Shown here: in pieces, positions 34,539 to 44,965 of the stretch
Layout: each line of letters starts with the position of its first letter
Position numbering within the stretch: position 1 is the first letter of the stretch
DNA from: Salegentibacter sp. Hel_I_6
GTDB lineage: Bacteria > Bacteroidota > Bacteroidia > Flavobacteriales > Flavobacteriaceae
Length of the DNA: 64,000 bases
Direction of reading: 5' to 3'
Assembly: GCF_000745315.1 (NCBI RefSeq)
Contig: NZ_JQNQ01000001.1
Span: 3,844,001-3,908,000, forward strand
Translations under genes and position numbers: made by a program
Notes under the pieces: model-generated
The model's input: only the letters and a program-made list of their open reading frames with translations
Database searches by the model: none
Told to the model about the DNA's origin: nothing

Positions 34539-34667
34539 CTTAAAGTCGAACGTTTGCAAAACAAAGTCGAACTCATTTACAGCTAATAAATGAGTTCGAC
34601 TTTAGGTTTTCGGTCGCCCTATACACACTGGTATCTCATTTTTGTTCCATCAAAAATATAATACAAG

Positions 34668-37052
34668 ATGAAAACACAAATGAGAACATTAGCGTTCCTA
34701 ATGCTAGTATTAATTCCAGGCATTTTTTATGCGCAAACGATCAAAGGTAAAGTCGTGGATGGAACTGGGGTAATCCCTTTTGTTAACGTAACTATTATTA
34801 AGGATAATGACCAAATTATAACCGGGACTACCACGGATGAAAATGGCTTATTTTTAATAAAAGTGGAGCCGGGAACATACGATGTTGAAGTAAGCTTTGT
34901 AGGATATGCTACAATTGTAAAAAATGTATCTGTAGAGGATGATATTAATTTAGGGACAATTAATATGAAGGCAGATGCACAATCCTTAAATGAAATTGTG
35001 CTTGTATCTGAACGAAGGATTATAGAACAGGAAATTGATCGGCTAGTTTTTAATGTTGAAAAAAGTATAGCCTCTACTGGAAGTAACGGAATGGATGTTT
35101 TAAAAATAACTCCGGGTGTCCAAGTTCAAAATAACACGCTAGAGATTTTAGGAAAAGGGGCTACTCAGGTAATGATTAATGGCAGAATTTCTCCTTTACA
35201 GGGTGATGAATTAATGAGCCTATTAAATGGAATCTCAGCGAGTGATATTAAAAAAATAGAGGTTATTACTAATCCCCCAGCAAAATATGAGGCATCTGGT
35301 AATGGAGGCCTAATCAACATAGTATTAAAAAAAGGTGTTCAAAATTCTTGGAGAAACTCAACCACGCTTTCTTATCATCAAAACAGGTTTAACTATGGTG
35401 CACTCAGTAATAATTTCTTTTTTAATAAAGATAGAATTTCTATTTCTGCAAGCATAAACGCTACCAAGGGAAATGTTGAAAATTTAGAAGGGCTTTTAAT
35501 AGATTACCCATCCAATTTCTGGGATATTGACGTGGATTCAAAATTAGGTAAAGACCAGTTTTCGGGCCGGTTTTTAGTTGATTATAACCTTTCTGAGAAA
35601 ACGACGGTTGGCATACAATATTTAGGAAACAATACAGCGCCTGATATAATGGCTACAACTACTTCTTCTATATTTGATAATGACGACAACTTAGAGCGAA
35701 CCTTGGTCAATAAGGGTGATAATATGGTAGATAATCAAAACCATAGCTTAAATTTTCACGCGATAACTCAGTTAGATTCTTTGGGCAAATCCATTTCTTT
35801 CGATGCGGATTATTTTACATTCGATTCGGAAAACAGCCGTGATTTTTTTAATGAAGAATTCAATACAGCTGGAGTTTCACAAGGTATCAATTCCGCTGCC
35901 CTGAATATCTCCAACCAGGAGATAGAAAATTTTAGTTCAAAAATAGATGTAGAGTTTCCACTAAATAAGATAAACCTTTCTTATGGGGTTAAGGCAAGTT
36001 TTACGAATACTAACAGCGATGTTTTATATTATGATAAAACTTCTGGCTCTGAGGTTGTAGACCCAAATAGGTCTAATGAATTTCAATACAAGGAAGATGT
36101 ATTGGCTGGTTATATTTCTGGAAATACCAAGTTGAGTGAAAAAATACAGATGCAATTTGGTTTACGCTTAGAAGACACGAAAACCAAAGGTGTTAATGAA
36201 GAGCTGGATCAAGAGGTATCTAATAAATATACAAAGCTGTTTCCGACATTTTATCTTTCATATGCCAAGGATGATAACAATAATTTTGCTTTGACTTATG
36301 GAAGAAGAATTGACAGGCCAAATTTCAGAAATTTGAATCCTTTTCGTTTCTATATAAATGCAAATAGTTATAGTGTAGGTAACCCTTTCTTACAACCTTC
36401 ATTCTCCCATAATATTGAACTATCGCACATATATAAAAGAAAAGTGAATTCAAGTGTTTTCTTAAGTATAACTTCAGATGGTTCAGGAACAGTCTTTACC
36501 ACGGATGCAAATGACCAAACGCAAATTATAACCAGGCAAAACTATTACAAGCAATTTAATTACGGATTGAAAGAAAATTTTTCTTTTACAAAACTTAGGT
36601 GGCTGAAAAGTCAAAATAGTATTAACGTGTTGGGCTACCACACTGAATTTATCAAAGATTTTGGCACTACACCTAAAAACGGGGTTCAGATTTATTTAAC
36701 TACGAACAACACTATTCCCTTAAGCGATAAAACGAGTCTTCAAGTAAACTCATATTATAGTTCACAGCATGACAGAGGCTTATTTAGTGTCGGGGAAATG
36801 TTCGATTTGTCCTTAGGCTTACAGCATAATTTTACTGATAGCCTTACAATGTCCTTATTATTTAGTGATGTTTTTAATACAGCCAGTCTTAATAATTATG
36901 TTTCTTCTGTAAATGGAATAGAGCAAATTTACAGGCAAAATGAGAGTTCCAGAAATGCTAGAATTTCACTTTCCTATGAATTTGGAAATAAAAAAGTAAA
37001 TGTTAAAAATAGAAATTTCGGTAATAGTGATGAACAAAAAAGGAGTAATTAA
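34668..37052 (+). CDS. TonB-dependent-receptor-like outer-membrane beta-barrel protein
   Basis: The protein has 794 residues. It has a signal peptide (LAFLMLVLIPGIFYAQ), a CarboxypepD_reg-like domain (TIKGKVVDGTGVIPFVNVTI..., about 25-105), a plug domain (GMDVLKITPGVQVQNN, QVMINGRISPLQG, ISASDIKKIEVITNPPAKYEASG) and an OMP_b-brl_3-type barrel to the C-terminus. It lacks a typical aromatic C-terminal residue. The family is often annotated as TonB-dependent receptor, but substrates are mostly unknown. It follows the two AraC genes and faces the receptor gene at 37190 tail to tail. Confidence 0.87.
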   Translation: MKTQMRTLAFLMLVLIPGIFYAQTIKGKVVDGTGVIPFVNVTIIKDNDQIITGTTTDENGLFLIKVEPGTYDVEVSFVGYATIVKNVSVEDDINLGTINMKADAQSLNEIVLVSERRIIEQEIDRLVFNVEKSIASTGSNGMDVLKITPGVQVQNNTLEILGKGATQVMINGRISPLQGDELMSLLNGISASDIKKIEVITNPPAKYEASGNGGLINIVLKKGVQNSWRNSTTLSYHQNRFNYGALSNNFFFNKDRISISASINATKGNVENLEGLLIDYPSNFWDIDVDSKLGKDQFSGRFLVDYNLSEKTTVGIQYLGNNTAPDIMATTTSSIFDNDDNLERTLVNKGDNMVDNQNHSLNFHAITQLDSLGKSISFDADYFTFDSENSRDFFNEEFNTAGVSQGINSAALNISNQEIENFSSKIDVEFPLNKINLSYGVKASFTNTNSDVLYYDKTSGSEVVDPNRSNEFQYKEDVLAGYISGNTKLSEKIQMQFGLRLEDTKTKGVNEELDQEVSNKYTKLFPTFYLSYAKDDNNNFALTYGRRIDRPNFRNLNPFRFYINANSYSVGNPFLQPSFSHNIELSHIYKRKVNSSVFLSITSDGSGTVFTTDANDQTQIITRQNYYKQFNYGLKENFSFTKLRWLKSQNSINVLGYHTEFIKDFGTTPKNGVQIYLTTNNTIPLSDKTSLQVNSYYSSQHDRGLFSVGEMFDLSLGLQHNFTDSLTMSLLFSDVFNTASLNNYVSSVNGIEQIYRQNESSRNARISLSYEFGNKKVNVKNRNFGNSDEQKRSN

Positions 37053-37189
37053 AAATTGCTTTTAAAAACTATAACCATAAGTTTCAACAAGGTTTAAATT
37101 AATAAATGGCTTACTGTATTGTGGCAGGTTACCTTCTAGGTTTTACTTTGTAAAACAGAAGGTTTCTGCCTATCAGCTTTTGAACAATC

Positions 37190-39490
37190 TCACTTAAGCC
37201 TATCCAATTCTTCATCTACTTTCTTCTGTAGAGGTGCGTCTTTTATATTTTTTCCGAAGGAATATTTTAAACCTATGGCTATTTCCTGTCCGTCTGCAAA
37301 AAACAGGCTGTTTGTATAAATATTATTGATTTGATAGGTTTCCCCATAATTCATTTGCTGAAAAATGTCATTGAAGTTTAAACTCACTTGCAATTTTTCA
37401 AAAAAAGTTCTTGAAAAGGATGCTCCTAGAACAAACATGGAGTTTCTTTTATAAATTCCTTCATATCTGGTAGTCTGTCCCCAAAAGTTAATAGCGAATT
37501 GAGTTTTAGGGATTATATCGAACTCATTATGGGAATAATAATAAAGAAAAGGTTTGGCTTCGAATGCCTGAATTCCGGCTGCATCCATTGTTTCAGAATA
37601 TGCAAATAAAAGGGAATTGGTAGAAGTCAGGAATTTATAGGTTGCGGGTGCAGCAAGTTCCAGGTACATTCCATTTTCTCTTTCCAAATTATTGGGAGAC
37701 ATAATTAAGCGCTCCATCTCTTCATTAAAATCAACGCTATAATACACAGGATCTTTCTCGGTATAATAACCCACCTCAAATGATAATTTTTTCCATTGAT
37801 AATTCAGGGAAACTTCATCAGTATACGTTGGTTTTAAATTTATGTTTCCGGAGAATTCAAGGAATGGATTAAGATAGGCTCTAATTGAACTGGCATTGGA
37901 ATAATTGGGTCTTTGAAGGCTTCTTTTGTAATTTATAGACAGCGTATTTTCATTTTCCAGAGTATAATTAAGTTGTATTGATGGTAACCAATTGAGGTTA
38001 TTCCGATCTATAACTAAATTTTGTTCTTGGTCATAATTTCCCTTCACTTGGCTTTTCTCTATTCTTAATCCCATTCGATAGTCCCAATTTTTAAAGTTTC
38101 CGGAAAGATCGGCATAAGAGGCATAAATGGATTCTTCATAACCATAGTTTTGTGCTTCTGAATTAATATATGTATATGCATTTGCCTTGGCCAATGCCAG
38201 GTTGGCCCCTAATGCAATATTAAATATCGAACTAATTTTATTTTCATAATCAACCCGCATACTGCCCCGTTTGATACTAAAATCCTGATCTCTTAAATCT
38301 ATAAATTCATAATCCTGCTGGTTGGTACTATTGTATATTTCCGTTTGCAAATCCTGGCCAAATCTTGAATATTGGCCACCCAGAAACAAAGTTTGCTCCT
38401 TGGAAAAGGATTTATTAAAGTTTATTTGGGAAGTAAGGTAGTTTTTCTGGGCTTTATTCTGGGTGAGTGTTAATATATCGGTTCTTTGAAAACCGTCATT
38501 CAAAAAAGTTTCTGTTTCTATGGGAAAGTCCTCACTATCGGTTCTGAAATTGATGCTTGTTGACAGTTTGGTGTCTTCATCGAGATCATAGGATAAGTTA
38601 AGTCCGGAAACGATTTGCGGTCTTGGTGCAGATGTAACCACATTATAGCTGGAATAAATATCCTCATCCAAAAGCGTAAATTCTGATTGATTACTTTCCC
38701 AATGATGTAACTGGTTATATTCAAAATTAGCAGTAAGGGCAAAATTATCTTTTCTATAATTTAGTGCGGTTGAAGCATAATTATTAAATCTTCTTTTAAA
38801 AGATGCTGTTTCAGCTAAACTCACATTAAATCCGTTTCCGCGCTGATCTTTCAGGTGAACTATGATCACACTTCTTCCGTCGGCTTCATATCGCGCACCG
38901 GGATTATTTATAATTTCGATATTCTTAATATTGGTCACTGGAATAGAATTCAATTCCTGAAATTGAATTTGTTGGTTTTCGAGATAAATTAACGGAATTC
39001 CCTGCCCTAATATGCTCAAATTTTCGCCATCTGGGCTGATCTGAACTTTAGGAAGTTTCGCGAGCACGTCTTTTGCTTGTGGAAGGGTTTCAAAAACAGA
39101 ATTTTCAACATTTATACTGATATTGCCGTTTTTATAAACTAGTGTTTTTCGCTTAGCAGTTATTTGTACTTCATCCAGATGATCAGGAAGACTTTCCAAT
39201 ATAATGTCAAACCGTTGATCTTCATCCAAATCAATGATTTTTTCAAAAATTTCATAATTAAGTACTTCAACTTTTAACCGATATCTACCACTTTCAGCAT
39301 CCAAAGAAAAATCCCCATTCTTGACTATACTGAAATCGATAAGCTTTTCTTGCTCGTTTAATAAATAGACCTGTCCCAGGGAAATTTTTTTATCCTGTTC
39401 ATTTTCTACATTTCCCGATAATGTAAATATGTTTTGGCTAAAGCCAGAGAAAGTGCTGATCAAACAAATAATAATAGCTAATTTTTTCAT
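37190..39490 (-). CDS. Second TonB-receptor-like outer-membrane beta-barrel protein
   Basis: The protein has 766 residues. Signal peptide LAIIICLISTFSGFSQ, then a carboxypeptidase-regulatory-like domain (IFTLSGNVENEQDKKISLGQV), plug (AKDVLAKLPKVQISPDGENL, IPVTNIKNIEIINNPGARYEADG) and a barrel of OMP_b-brl_3 type. It has the same architecture as the receptor at 34668 but is clearly diverged. The LuxR-type regulator at 39577 lies just upstream on the same strand, about 85 bp away, and may control it. Confidence 0.87.
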   Translation of the reverse strand: MKKLAIIICLISTFSGFSQNIFTLSGNVENEQDKKISLGQVYLLNEQEKLIDFSIVKNGDFSLDAESGRYRLKVEVLNYEIFEKIIDLDEDQRFDIILESLPDHLDEVQITAKRKTLVYKNGNISINVENSVFETLPQAKDVLAKLPKVQISPDGENLSILGQGIPLIYLENQQIQFQELNSIPVTNIKNIEIINNPGARYEADGRSVIIVHLKDQRGNGFNVSLAETASFKRRFNNYASTALNYRKDNFALTANFEYNQLHHWESNQSEFTLLDEDIYSSYNVVTSAPRPQIVSGLNLSYDLDEDTKLSTSINFRTDSEDFPIETETFLNDGFQRTDILTLTQNKAQKNYLTSQINFNKSFSKEQTLFLGGQYSRFGQDLQTEIYNSTNQQDYEFIDLRDQDFSIKRGSMRVDYENKISSIFNIALGANLALAKANAYTYINSEAQNYGYEESIYASYADLSGNFKNWDYRMGLRIEKSQVKGNYDQEQNLVIDRNNLNWLPSIQLNYTLENENTLSINYKRSLQRPNYSNASSIRAYLNPFLEFSGNINLKPTYTDEVSLNYQWKKLSFEVGYYTEKDPVYYSVDFNEEMERLIMSPNNLERENGMYLELAAPATYKFLTSTNSLLFAYSETMDAAGIQAFEAKPFLYYYSHNEFDIIPKTQFAINFWGQTTRYEGIYKRNSMFVLGASFSRTFFEKLQVSLNFNDIFQQMNYGETYQINNIYTNSLFFADGQEIAIGLKYSFGKNIKDAPLQKKVDEELDRLK

Positions 39491-39576
39491 TTAAAAATTT
39501 TGAAACGAAGTAACTATTTGAGGGTGTAAATAAATTGAATTTTAAGTCTGAAAAAAGGACTAGTACCGGTAGGAGA

Positions 39577-40371
39577 TTAAGAATTGGCCTGTAGTTCCTT
39601 TCGATTTTTAACCCCTAATTTACTATAGATATTGGAAGTATGCGTTTTTACGGTACTTAGACTTATAAAAAGTGCTTCGGCAATTTCTTTATTTGTTTTC
39701 CCTTCCTCAATAAGGTTTTTCACCTTTTTTTCTTGGTTACTCAAAGATGGGTAAGAAGGTTTTTCCTTTTTATTTTTGAAATAACCAAAGGTCAATCCAC
39801 CTATGGCTATTAAACCAACAAAATTTAGAACAAGGCTTGTTTGATATTTGTTATTTGCTTGTTCAAGACTTACTTTCCGGATTTTATTTTCAAAATATAA
39901 ATAGGTCCGGGGAGGTAGTTCGCTTTGTTCAAACTCATCGAGTAAGGCTAAATAATACTTTTTATTTTGAATAATATCTTTTACCAGAAGCCCTTTCTTA
40001 TCTAAGGTTTCAAGACCTTTAAGTTTAACGATTAAAATTTGGGTGGAATCTTTTAGATAGGCTTTAGTTTCGGCCAAATAGTTTTCCGCATCGTAATCTG
40101 CCCTTAAATCACTCTCAAAAAGGCGGTAATCTAGCCAGGCTTTTTCTGCATTGGTACCCCAAACTCTGTATTCAACTTTTGTCTTGCCTTTAAGTAAAGA
40201 TTCTTCAAAATGGCGAAGGGTATCTTCTAGGGCTTGTTTATTTTCTAAAGCTATCGATTTTCCTTTCTTTTCAAGAAATTGGTGAGTAGTATCTAGAACC
40301 TTACTATATCCTTTTATACTTAAAAGTATGGTGAATAGAATAATAAATGGTGAAATCTTGAAAATCTTCAT
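39577..40371 (-). CDS. LuxR-type HTH protein with signal peptide and membrane anchor
   Basis: The protein has 264 residues. The N-terminus is a signal or membrane segment (ISPFIILFTILLSIKGYS). A helical region (25-175) follows, then a transmembrane helix (LVLNFVGLIAIGGLTFGYF, about 180-198), then a C-terminal LuxR HTH domain: PSLSNQEKKVKNLIEEGKTNKEIAEALFISLSTVKTHTSN read in parts, ending LGVKNRKELQ. So the HTH is cytoplasmic and the helical part periplasmic. It fits a one-component membrane regulator, probably of the receptor gene beside it. Confidence 0.82.
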   Translation of the reverse strand: MKIFKISPFIILFTILLSIKGYSKVLDTTHQFLEKKGKSIALENKQALEDTLRHFEESLLKGKTKVEYRVWGTNAEKAWLDYRLFESDLRADYDAENYLAETKAYLKDSTQILIVKLKGLETLDKKGLLVKDIIQNKKYYLALLDEFEQSELPPRTYLYFENKIRKVSLEQANNKYQTSLVLNFVGLIAIGGLTFGYFKNKKEKPSYPSLSNQEKKVKNLIEEGKTNKEIAEALFISLSTVKTHTSNIYSKLGVKNRKELQANS

Positions 40372-40431
40372 AGAAAAAAATATAGGATAAAGTTAATACT
40401 GTTTTTTTGATATATTAAAAATGACCAGGTA

Positions 40432-40895
40432 TTTACTTTTTTCATCTTAAGCATTTTCCTTTTGCGGGTTAAAAGAAAATAATATGTAGCTCAGGATGAA
40501 TATGAAGTTATGTCATTTTCATTTAATTCTTCCAGCGCCATCACATTACCTTTTGATGCCGTTCATCTTCAAGCTTTAAAATTATTGAGGAGCTATAAAT
40601 AGCAAAGCGGTTTATGTGCTCCGGTTAATTTTAAAGCTTGTTTTCTTTAGCATCGAAAGGTAGGGTGATGTAGGAAGGCTTTTAATTGAATATCAGAAAT
40701 CCTGATCGGTGAATTTTAGTTACCGTCCAGCGTACTTGAGTCAAAAGCTTTCAGAATCATCTTATTTACCAATTCAACTTCAAAGCTTTTTGGCTCGTGT
40801 CCAAGACAATTGTAATGAAGCTCTTTTGCTGAAATAAAGCGTTTGCGAAATGGAAGTAAAAGTGGTGAGTGACATTTGAAGTAATTAGTTTGATG
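40432..40895. repeat. Conserved non-coding block, copy in element 2
   Basis: About 465 bp that is clearly similar to 49578-50044 in element 3. Shared stretches include TTCCAGCGCCATC, GAGCTATAAATAGCAAAGCGG, CCTGATCGGTGAATTTTAGTTAC and CTTTTTGGCTCGTGTCC. I see no gene. It ends some 150 bp before the group II intron. Confidence 0.65.
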
Positions 40896-41090
40896 AAATA
40901 TTAAACCGTTTTAAAAATATAATTTTCACACTGTTATTTTTGAAATTGTCGCAAAAAACCACCTATTTATAGGGCGCGCGAGAGCGTTTGTCGCAAATGT
41001 AGTGAAAAATAACAGCCTAAAAATAATTAATTCGCTGAAATACAATATTTTATGATTCCGTAACACTGCGTAGCGTGTTATCCTCTTGCT

Positions 41091-43078
41091 GTGTGTCCTG
41101 AGTTATCACGGGAGTATAATAGAACCTAAAAGTTCATTGAAATGATAACATAACTTTGATAATGATGATAGAATTTTATGAAGAAACAGAAACGAGCTAA
41201 CCCCATTTTCAGATGGTAAGTTAGAAGTCTCACGGTACCGTTTCGTAAAATGTTGGCCTATCGAACAAGATGTTCAGGCGTATTGTTCAAACCGCCTTGT
41301 GGTGCTTGTTTTAAGAGAACAGGTACTGAGCGACAAGATCTGGTGAGAGTATGGGAGTTGAACGTAAGTGAACCTCTATGGACGTGTCGAAAGTGACCTT
41401 TACGGTGTCAAAATCGAGGAGAGAGCAGCTCCGAGAGATTAAGTATGGTGGATACCTGATTACTGACCATACGACACCCGGCATATAGGAGGCAAGAATC
41501 ATACTCAGGCATTATCAAGGAACAGGAGAACCAATATCTAAATGAGAAGCAAAAATGGTAAAAATCCCGAAGCGGAAGAACCAGAAAGTAGCGACGTTAG
41601 GTATTGGGACGGATGAAGTCGTAGTAGCGAAAATACTCTAGAGAACAAGATTAATCATCTTGTGAGCAAAGGACTTCACTCAAGCATGTTCATTTATTGT
41701 ATTACAACTTAAAGAAATTTAAGGATGATTTTTAATGAAGAACACAAGACGCAACCTATTAGCAGGTTGCAGGTAAATGAAGCTTTTAAGAGAATAAAAG
41801 CCAACAAAGGGAGTGCTGGAGTAGATGGATTATCCATTGAAACAGTAAGTAGTCAACCACGGAAATATCTGTACCCATTATGGAACAGGATGGCCAGTGG
41901 GAGTTACTTCCCTAAACCTGTTCGACAGGTACTAATCCCAAAAGGGAAAGGTAAAATGAGACCCTTGGGTATTCCCACTGTAGTTGATCGGGTTGCCCAA
42001 CAAGTAATTGCATCGCAGTTAAACACAATAGTTGATCACACCTTTAGTCCAAGCAGTTTTGGGTATCGTCCCAGGAAATCTGCACATGATGCCTTGAGCC
42101 AATGTCGTATAAATTGTTTACGATATAGCTGGGCCATTGATTTGGACATAAAAGGATTTTATGACAATATTGATCATGAACTGCTACTGAAAGCTGTTCA
42201 GCACCATACACAGGAGAAGCATATTTTGCTTTACGTGAAAAGGTGGCTGGAGGCACCAGTGCAATTATCGGATGGAACGCTGCATAATCCAAATGGTAAA
42301 GGCACACCACAGGGCGGAGTAATCAGTCCTGTATTAGCTAATATCTTTATGGATATTGTATTCGACAAGTGGATCCAAAAGCGTTATCCTGATATCCAGT
42401 TTGAACGTTACGCTGATGACATTGTGGTTCATTGTTACCACTTGCCTCAAGCTAATCGACTTCTTGAAGAAATCGAAAGACGATTCAAAGAGTGTAAACT
42501 GGAAGTGAATCAGGAGAAGACAAGAATAGTTTACTGTCGCAGAAATCAGAAGAAAAGACCAAGGTTTAAAGTCAAGTTCCAGAAGTTCGATTTTCTGGGC
42601 CACACCTTTAAACCCAGAGTAGTCAAAATAAGGGGCATAATGAAACTAGGTTTCACCCCTGCCATCAGTCAGAAAAGCATCAACAGGATAAATGAAGAGC
42701 TCTTCAGGATGAACATTCATAAAATGGTACAGTTCACGTTGAACAAAATTGCATCTCTGTTGAGGCCTAAAATCAGAGGATGGATAAACTACTACGGTAA
42801 ATTTCGACTGGGAGGCCTTAAGAAGCTATTTAGAACATTGCACATTCGCTTGACAAAATGGATACGTAATAAGTACCGTAGGTTTAAGCGAAAGCAGTGG
42901 GTCCTTGCGCTACGACATCTACAGAAAATATGCAGGCTCGAACCTTACCTGTTTGAACATTGGCAATATTCAGGGCTTAAACCTTAAAGTCTTGGCTGAG
43001 AGGAGCCGTATGAATTGAGAGATTCACGTACGGTTCTGTGAGAGGTTTAGGGGTGAAATTCCCCTTTACCTACTCGAC
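41091..43078 (+). mobile_element. Group II intron of a second type (non-attC)
   Basis: The intron begins GTGTGTCCTG at 41091 and ends CTACTCGAC at 43078. Domain V is at about 43008-43043 (GAGCCGTATGAATTGAGAGATT... CACGTACGGTTC), domain VI follows. The corresponding region of element 3 (CCTCTTGCT-ATTCGATTTC near 50391-50409) has no intron and shows the empty site after CTCTTGCT. The 5' untranslated ribozyme part is about 630 bp. Confidence 0.82.
41725..42987 (+). CDS. ltrA: Group II intron reverse transcriptase/maturase
   Basis: The protein has 420 residues. RT blocks include GIPTVVDRVAQQVIASQL, FGYRPRKSAHDAL, AIDLDIKGFYDNIDH, GTPQGGVISPVLANI and the catalytic YADD (RYADDIVVHC). The maturase X domain (RGWINYYGKFRLGGL) follows. 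There is no HNH endonuclease domain. It is unrelated at close range to the four attC-intron RTs and belongs to a different class. It should support splicing and mobility of the host intron. Confidence 0.93.
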   Translation: MIFNEEHKTQPISRLQVNEAFKRIKANKGSAGVDGLSIETVSSQPRKYLYPLWNRMASGSYFPKPVRQVLIPKGKGKMRPLGIPTVVDRVAQQVIASQLNTIVDHTFSPSSFGYRPRKSAHDALSQCRINCLRYSWAIDLDIKGFYDNIDHELLLKAVQHHTQEKHILLYVKRWLEAPVQLSDGTLHNPNGKGTPQGGVISPVLANIFMDIVFDKWIQKRYPDIQFERYADDIVVHCYHLPQANRLLEEIERRFKECKLEVNQEKTRIVYCRRNQKKRPRFKVKFQKFDFLGHTFKPRVVKIRGIMKLGFTPAISQKSINRINEELFRMNIHKMVQFTLNKIASLLRPKIRGWINYYGKFRLGGLKKLFRTLHIRLTKWIRNKYRRFKRKQWVLALRHLQKICRLEPYLFEHWQYSGLKP

Positions 43079-43151
43079 ATACAAATTTTTCAAATTTGCG
43101 ACCTGATTCTAAGCTAAATTTTGATCTTAATCTCACCAAAACTTATATTAA

Positions 43152-44396
43152 TTAGTTGGTCCTCCTTTTTGTATTTTGCTCAAATAATTGATCTAATTTT
43201 CCCATATCTGAACTCAACTTATTCTCTAAAACCCTGGCATAAATCTGTGTAGTAGAAAGTTTCGAATGACCTAAAATCTTCGAAACCGTTTCAATAGGTA
43301 CACCGTTTGATAATGTTACAGTAGTGGCAAAAGTATGCCTGGCAGAATGGAAAGTTATTTTTTTCCTAATTCCTATGGATTGCATAATTTCTTTCAGGTA
43401 TTTATTCATTTTTTGATTTGAAATTACCGGAAAAATAGTATTGGAATCAATAGGGAAATTTTGATTCTCATATTTTTTTATAATTGCATTTGCAGCCCGT
43501 AGTAAAGGAATTTTAACTGATTGCTGAGTCTTCTCTCGTTTGGTATAAATCCAGTCTTTGCCATCCATACCTTTTACAAGCTGATCGGTAGTGAGTTCTC
43601 TTAAATCTATATAAGATAAACCGGAATAACAGGCGAATAAAAACATATCCTTGACCCGTTCTAGAGATTCGCTTTTAAATTTAGTTGATACTAATATTTC
43701 TAATTCTCTTGAGGTCAAAAATTGCCGGTCACTTTTCTCAAATTTCAAGCTATAATTCCTGAATGGGTTCTTTTCAAGCCACTCCAATTTTACAGCCAGA
43801 TTAAGTAGTTTCTGTAAACGTTCCAAATGTTTCATCGCCCCATTATTGCCACAAGTTTTTTGCCCTTTCTTGGGTTTATAACTTCTAAGGTACATTTCAA
43901 ATTCTGTAATGAACTGGTAATTGATGTGCTTGAGGAATATATTATCTGTTTTTTTCTCCTTCCGTAAGAATTTTTCCAAATATTTAGCGGTAGTGTAATA
44001 GTTTTTGAGCGTACCCCATTTAAGAACATTCTTCATTTTTTTATTATGGTAATGAATAATGTCCCTTAATGTCCTATGATCTTCATCTAAGCCTAAATAA
44101 GAAGCTTTAACTTTTTCTGCAGTGATAAGTGAATCTTTATCCAAAAGCTTTTTCTGGGTATCAAGTAATTTGGAATAAACCTGGTCAAGATAACTATTCA
44201 GTTCTCTAACTTTAGGAGTATTTCCTTTGAGTCTTCCTTTGGAATTGTCCCAATCATTCACTAAAGTTTTTCTTTTCAAGCTCATTTCAGAGCATTTTCC
44301 ATTTACCGTAATACGGGCGTAAATAGATAATTCTTCTTTGTTCCGATTGAGTTTCCTGGTAAAGAAAAGTACGGAGAATGTAGTAAAATCAGGCAT
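43152..44396 (-). CDS. Tyrosine recombinase, integrase of element 2
   Basis: The protein has 414 residues. N-terminal Arm-DNA-binding domain (FTTFSVLFFTRKLNRNKEELSIYARITVNG read in parts), SAM-like core domain (residues ~110-210), catalytic domain with R in CYSGLSYIDLREL-like context, TFHSARHTFATTVTLSNG, ILGHSKLSTTQIYARV with the tyrosine. The Arg of the first box sits in the variant form usual for this Bacteroidota family. The att core lies 216 bp upstream of its start and the matching left end 16.7 kb away, so this gene probably moves element 2. Confidence 0.88.
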   Translation of the reverse strand: MPDFTTFSVLFFTRKLNRNKEELSIYARITVNGKCSEMSLKRKTLVNDWDNSKGRLKGNTPKVRELNSYLDQVYSKLLDTQKKLLDKDSLITAEKVKASYLGLDEDHRTLRDIIHYHNKKMKNVLKWGTLKNYYTTAKYLEKFLRKEKKTDNIFLKHINYQFITEFEMYLRSYKPKKGQKTCGNNGAMKHLERLQKLLNLAVKLEWLEKNPFRNYSLKFEKSDRQFLTSRELEILVSTKFKSESLERVKDMFLFACYSGLSYIDLRELTTDQLVKGMDGKDWIYTKREKTQQSVKIPLLRAANAIIKKYENQNFPIDSNTIFPVISNQKMNKYLKEIMQSIGIRKKITFHSARHTFATTVTLSNGVPIETVSKILGHSKLSTTQIYARVLENKLSSDMGKLDQLFEQNTKRRTN

Positions 44397-44490
44397 TTCG
44401 AGCGTCTTTTAGTTAAACATTTTTGATACCAAGACGAAAGTAAAATCAATAGTAATGTCCTTCTAAGATAGTGAATTGTTGGAAAGAAAG

Positions 44491-44510
44491 TATTCACCGA
44501 ATCATTCACT
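44491..44510. repeat. Right-end direct repeat of element 2
   Basis: TATTCACCGAATCATTCACT, identical to 27934-27953. It lies between the integrase and its att core. Confidence 0.6.
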
Positions 44511-44554
44511 GAACAGGGTGAAATCAAACAATATCAAATGATATCAAAAAACAA

Positions 44555-44590
44555 AAAAACACTGAAAACCAATAGATTAACAGTGTTTTT
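44555..44590. terminator. Hairpin terminator beside att site 2
   Basis: AAAAACACTG pairs with CAGTGTTTTT around a 16-nt loop. It is bidirectional in form and stands in the same place as the hairpins beside the other two integrases. Confidence 0.6.
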
Positions 44591-44611
44591 ATATCCGTTT
44601 AAATACGGTTC

Positions 44612-44626
44612 GTCGGGATGACAGGA
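44612..44626. other. att core GTCGGGATGACAGGA, copy 2
   Basis: Same 15 bp as at 27860 and 54407. It is the inferred junction of elements 2 and 3. Confidence 0.7.
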
Positions 44627-44686
44627 CGCTTTTAAAACGCTCAAAACCCCAGTATTTATATGGTTTCACGCAGTTCCAATTTTTTG

Positions 44687-44704
44687 AACTCACGATTAAC
44701 TCAC
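44687..44704. repeat. Left-end direct repeat of element 3
   Basis: AACTCACGATTAACTCAC, identical to the repeats beside the third integrase (54254-54271 and 54284-54301) and similar to those of the broken first integrase. Confidence 0.6.
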
Positions 44705-44965
44705 AATTTAAATAGAACGTATTGGTGCAGTTTGATATTCTATCACATCTGAAATTTATAAAATTTAAAATTAATTTCTATATAGGATAAAAGTTATTTT
44801 TTCCTTTTTATAATTTTTTAAAGCTCTTGGAACTATTTCAAATATCAATCAATACTTTGAATCATAATACAAACAATCCAGATTTCTATACTTGATTAGA
44901 TATTGTCATCTCATTAAATAGGAACCTATCTGATAAGGAAAGTTTAAGTGGTTGAGTTTTAAAAG

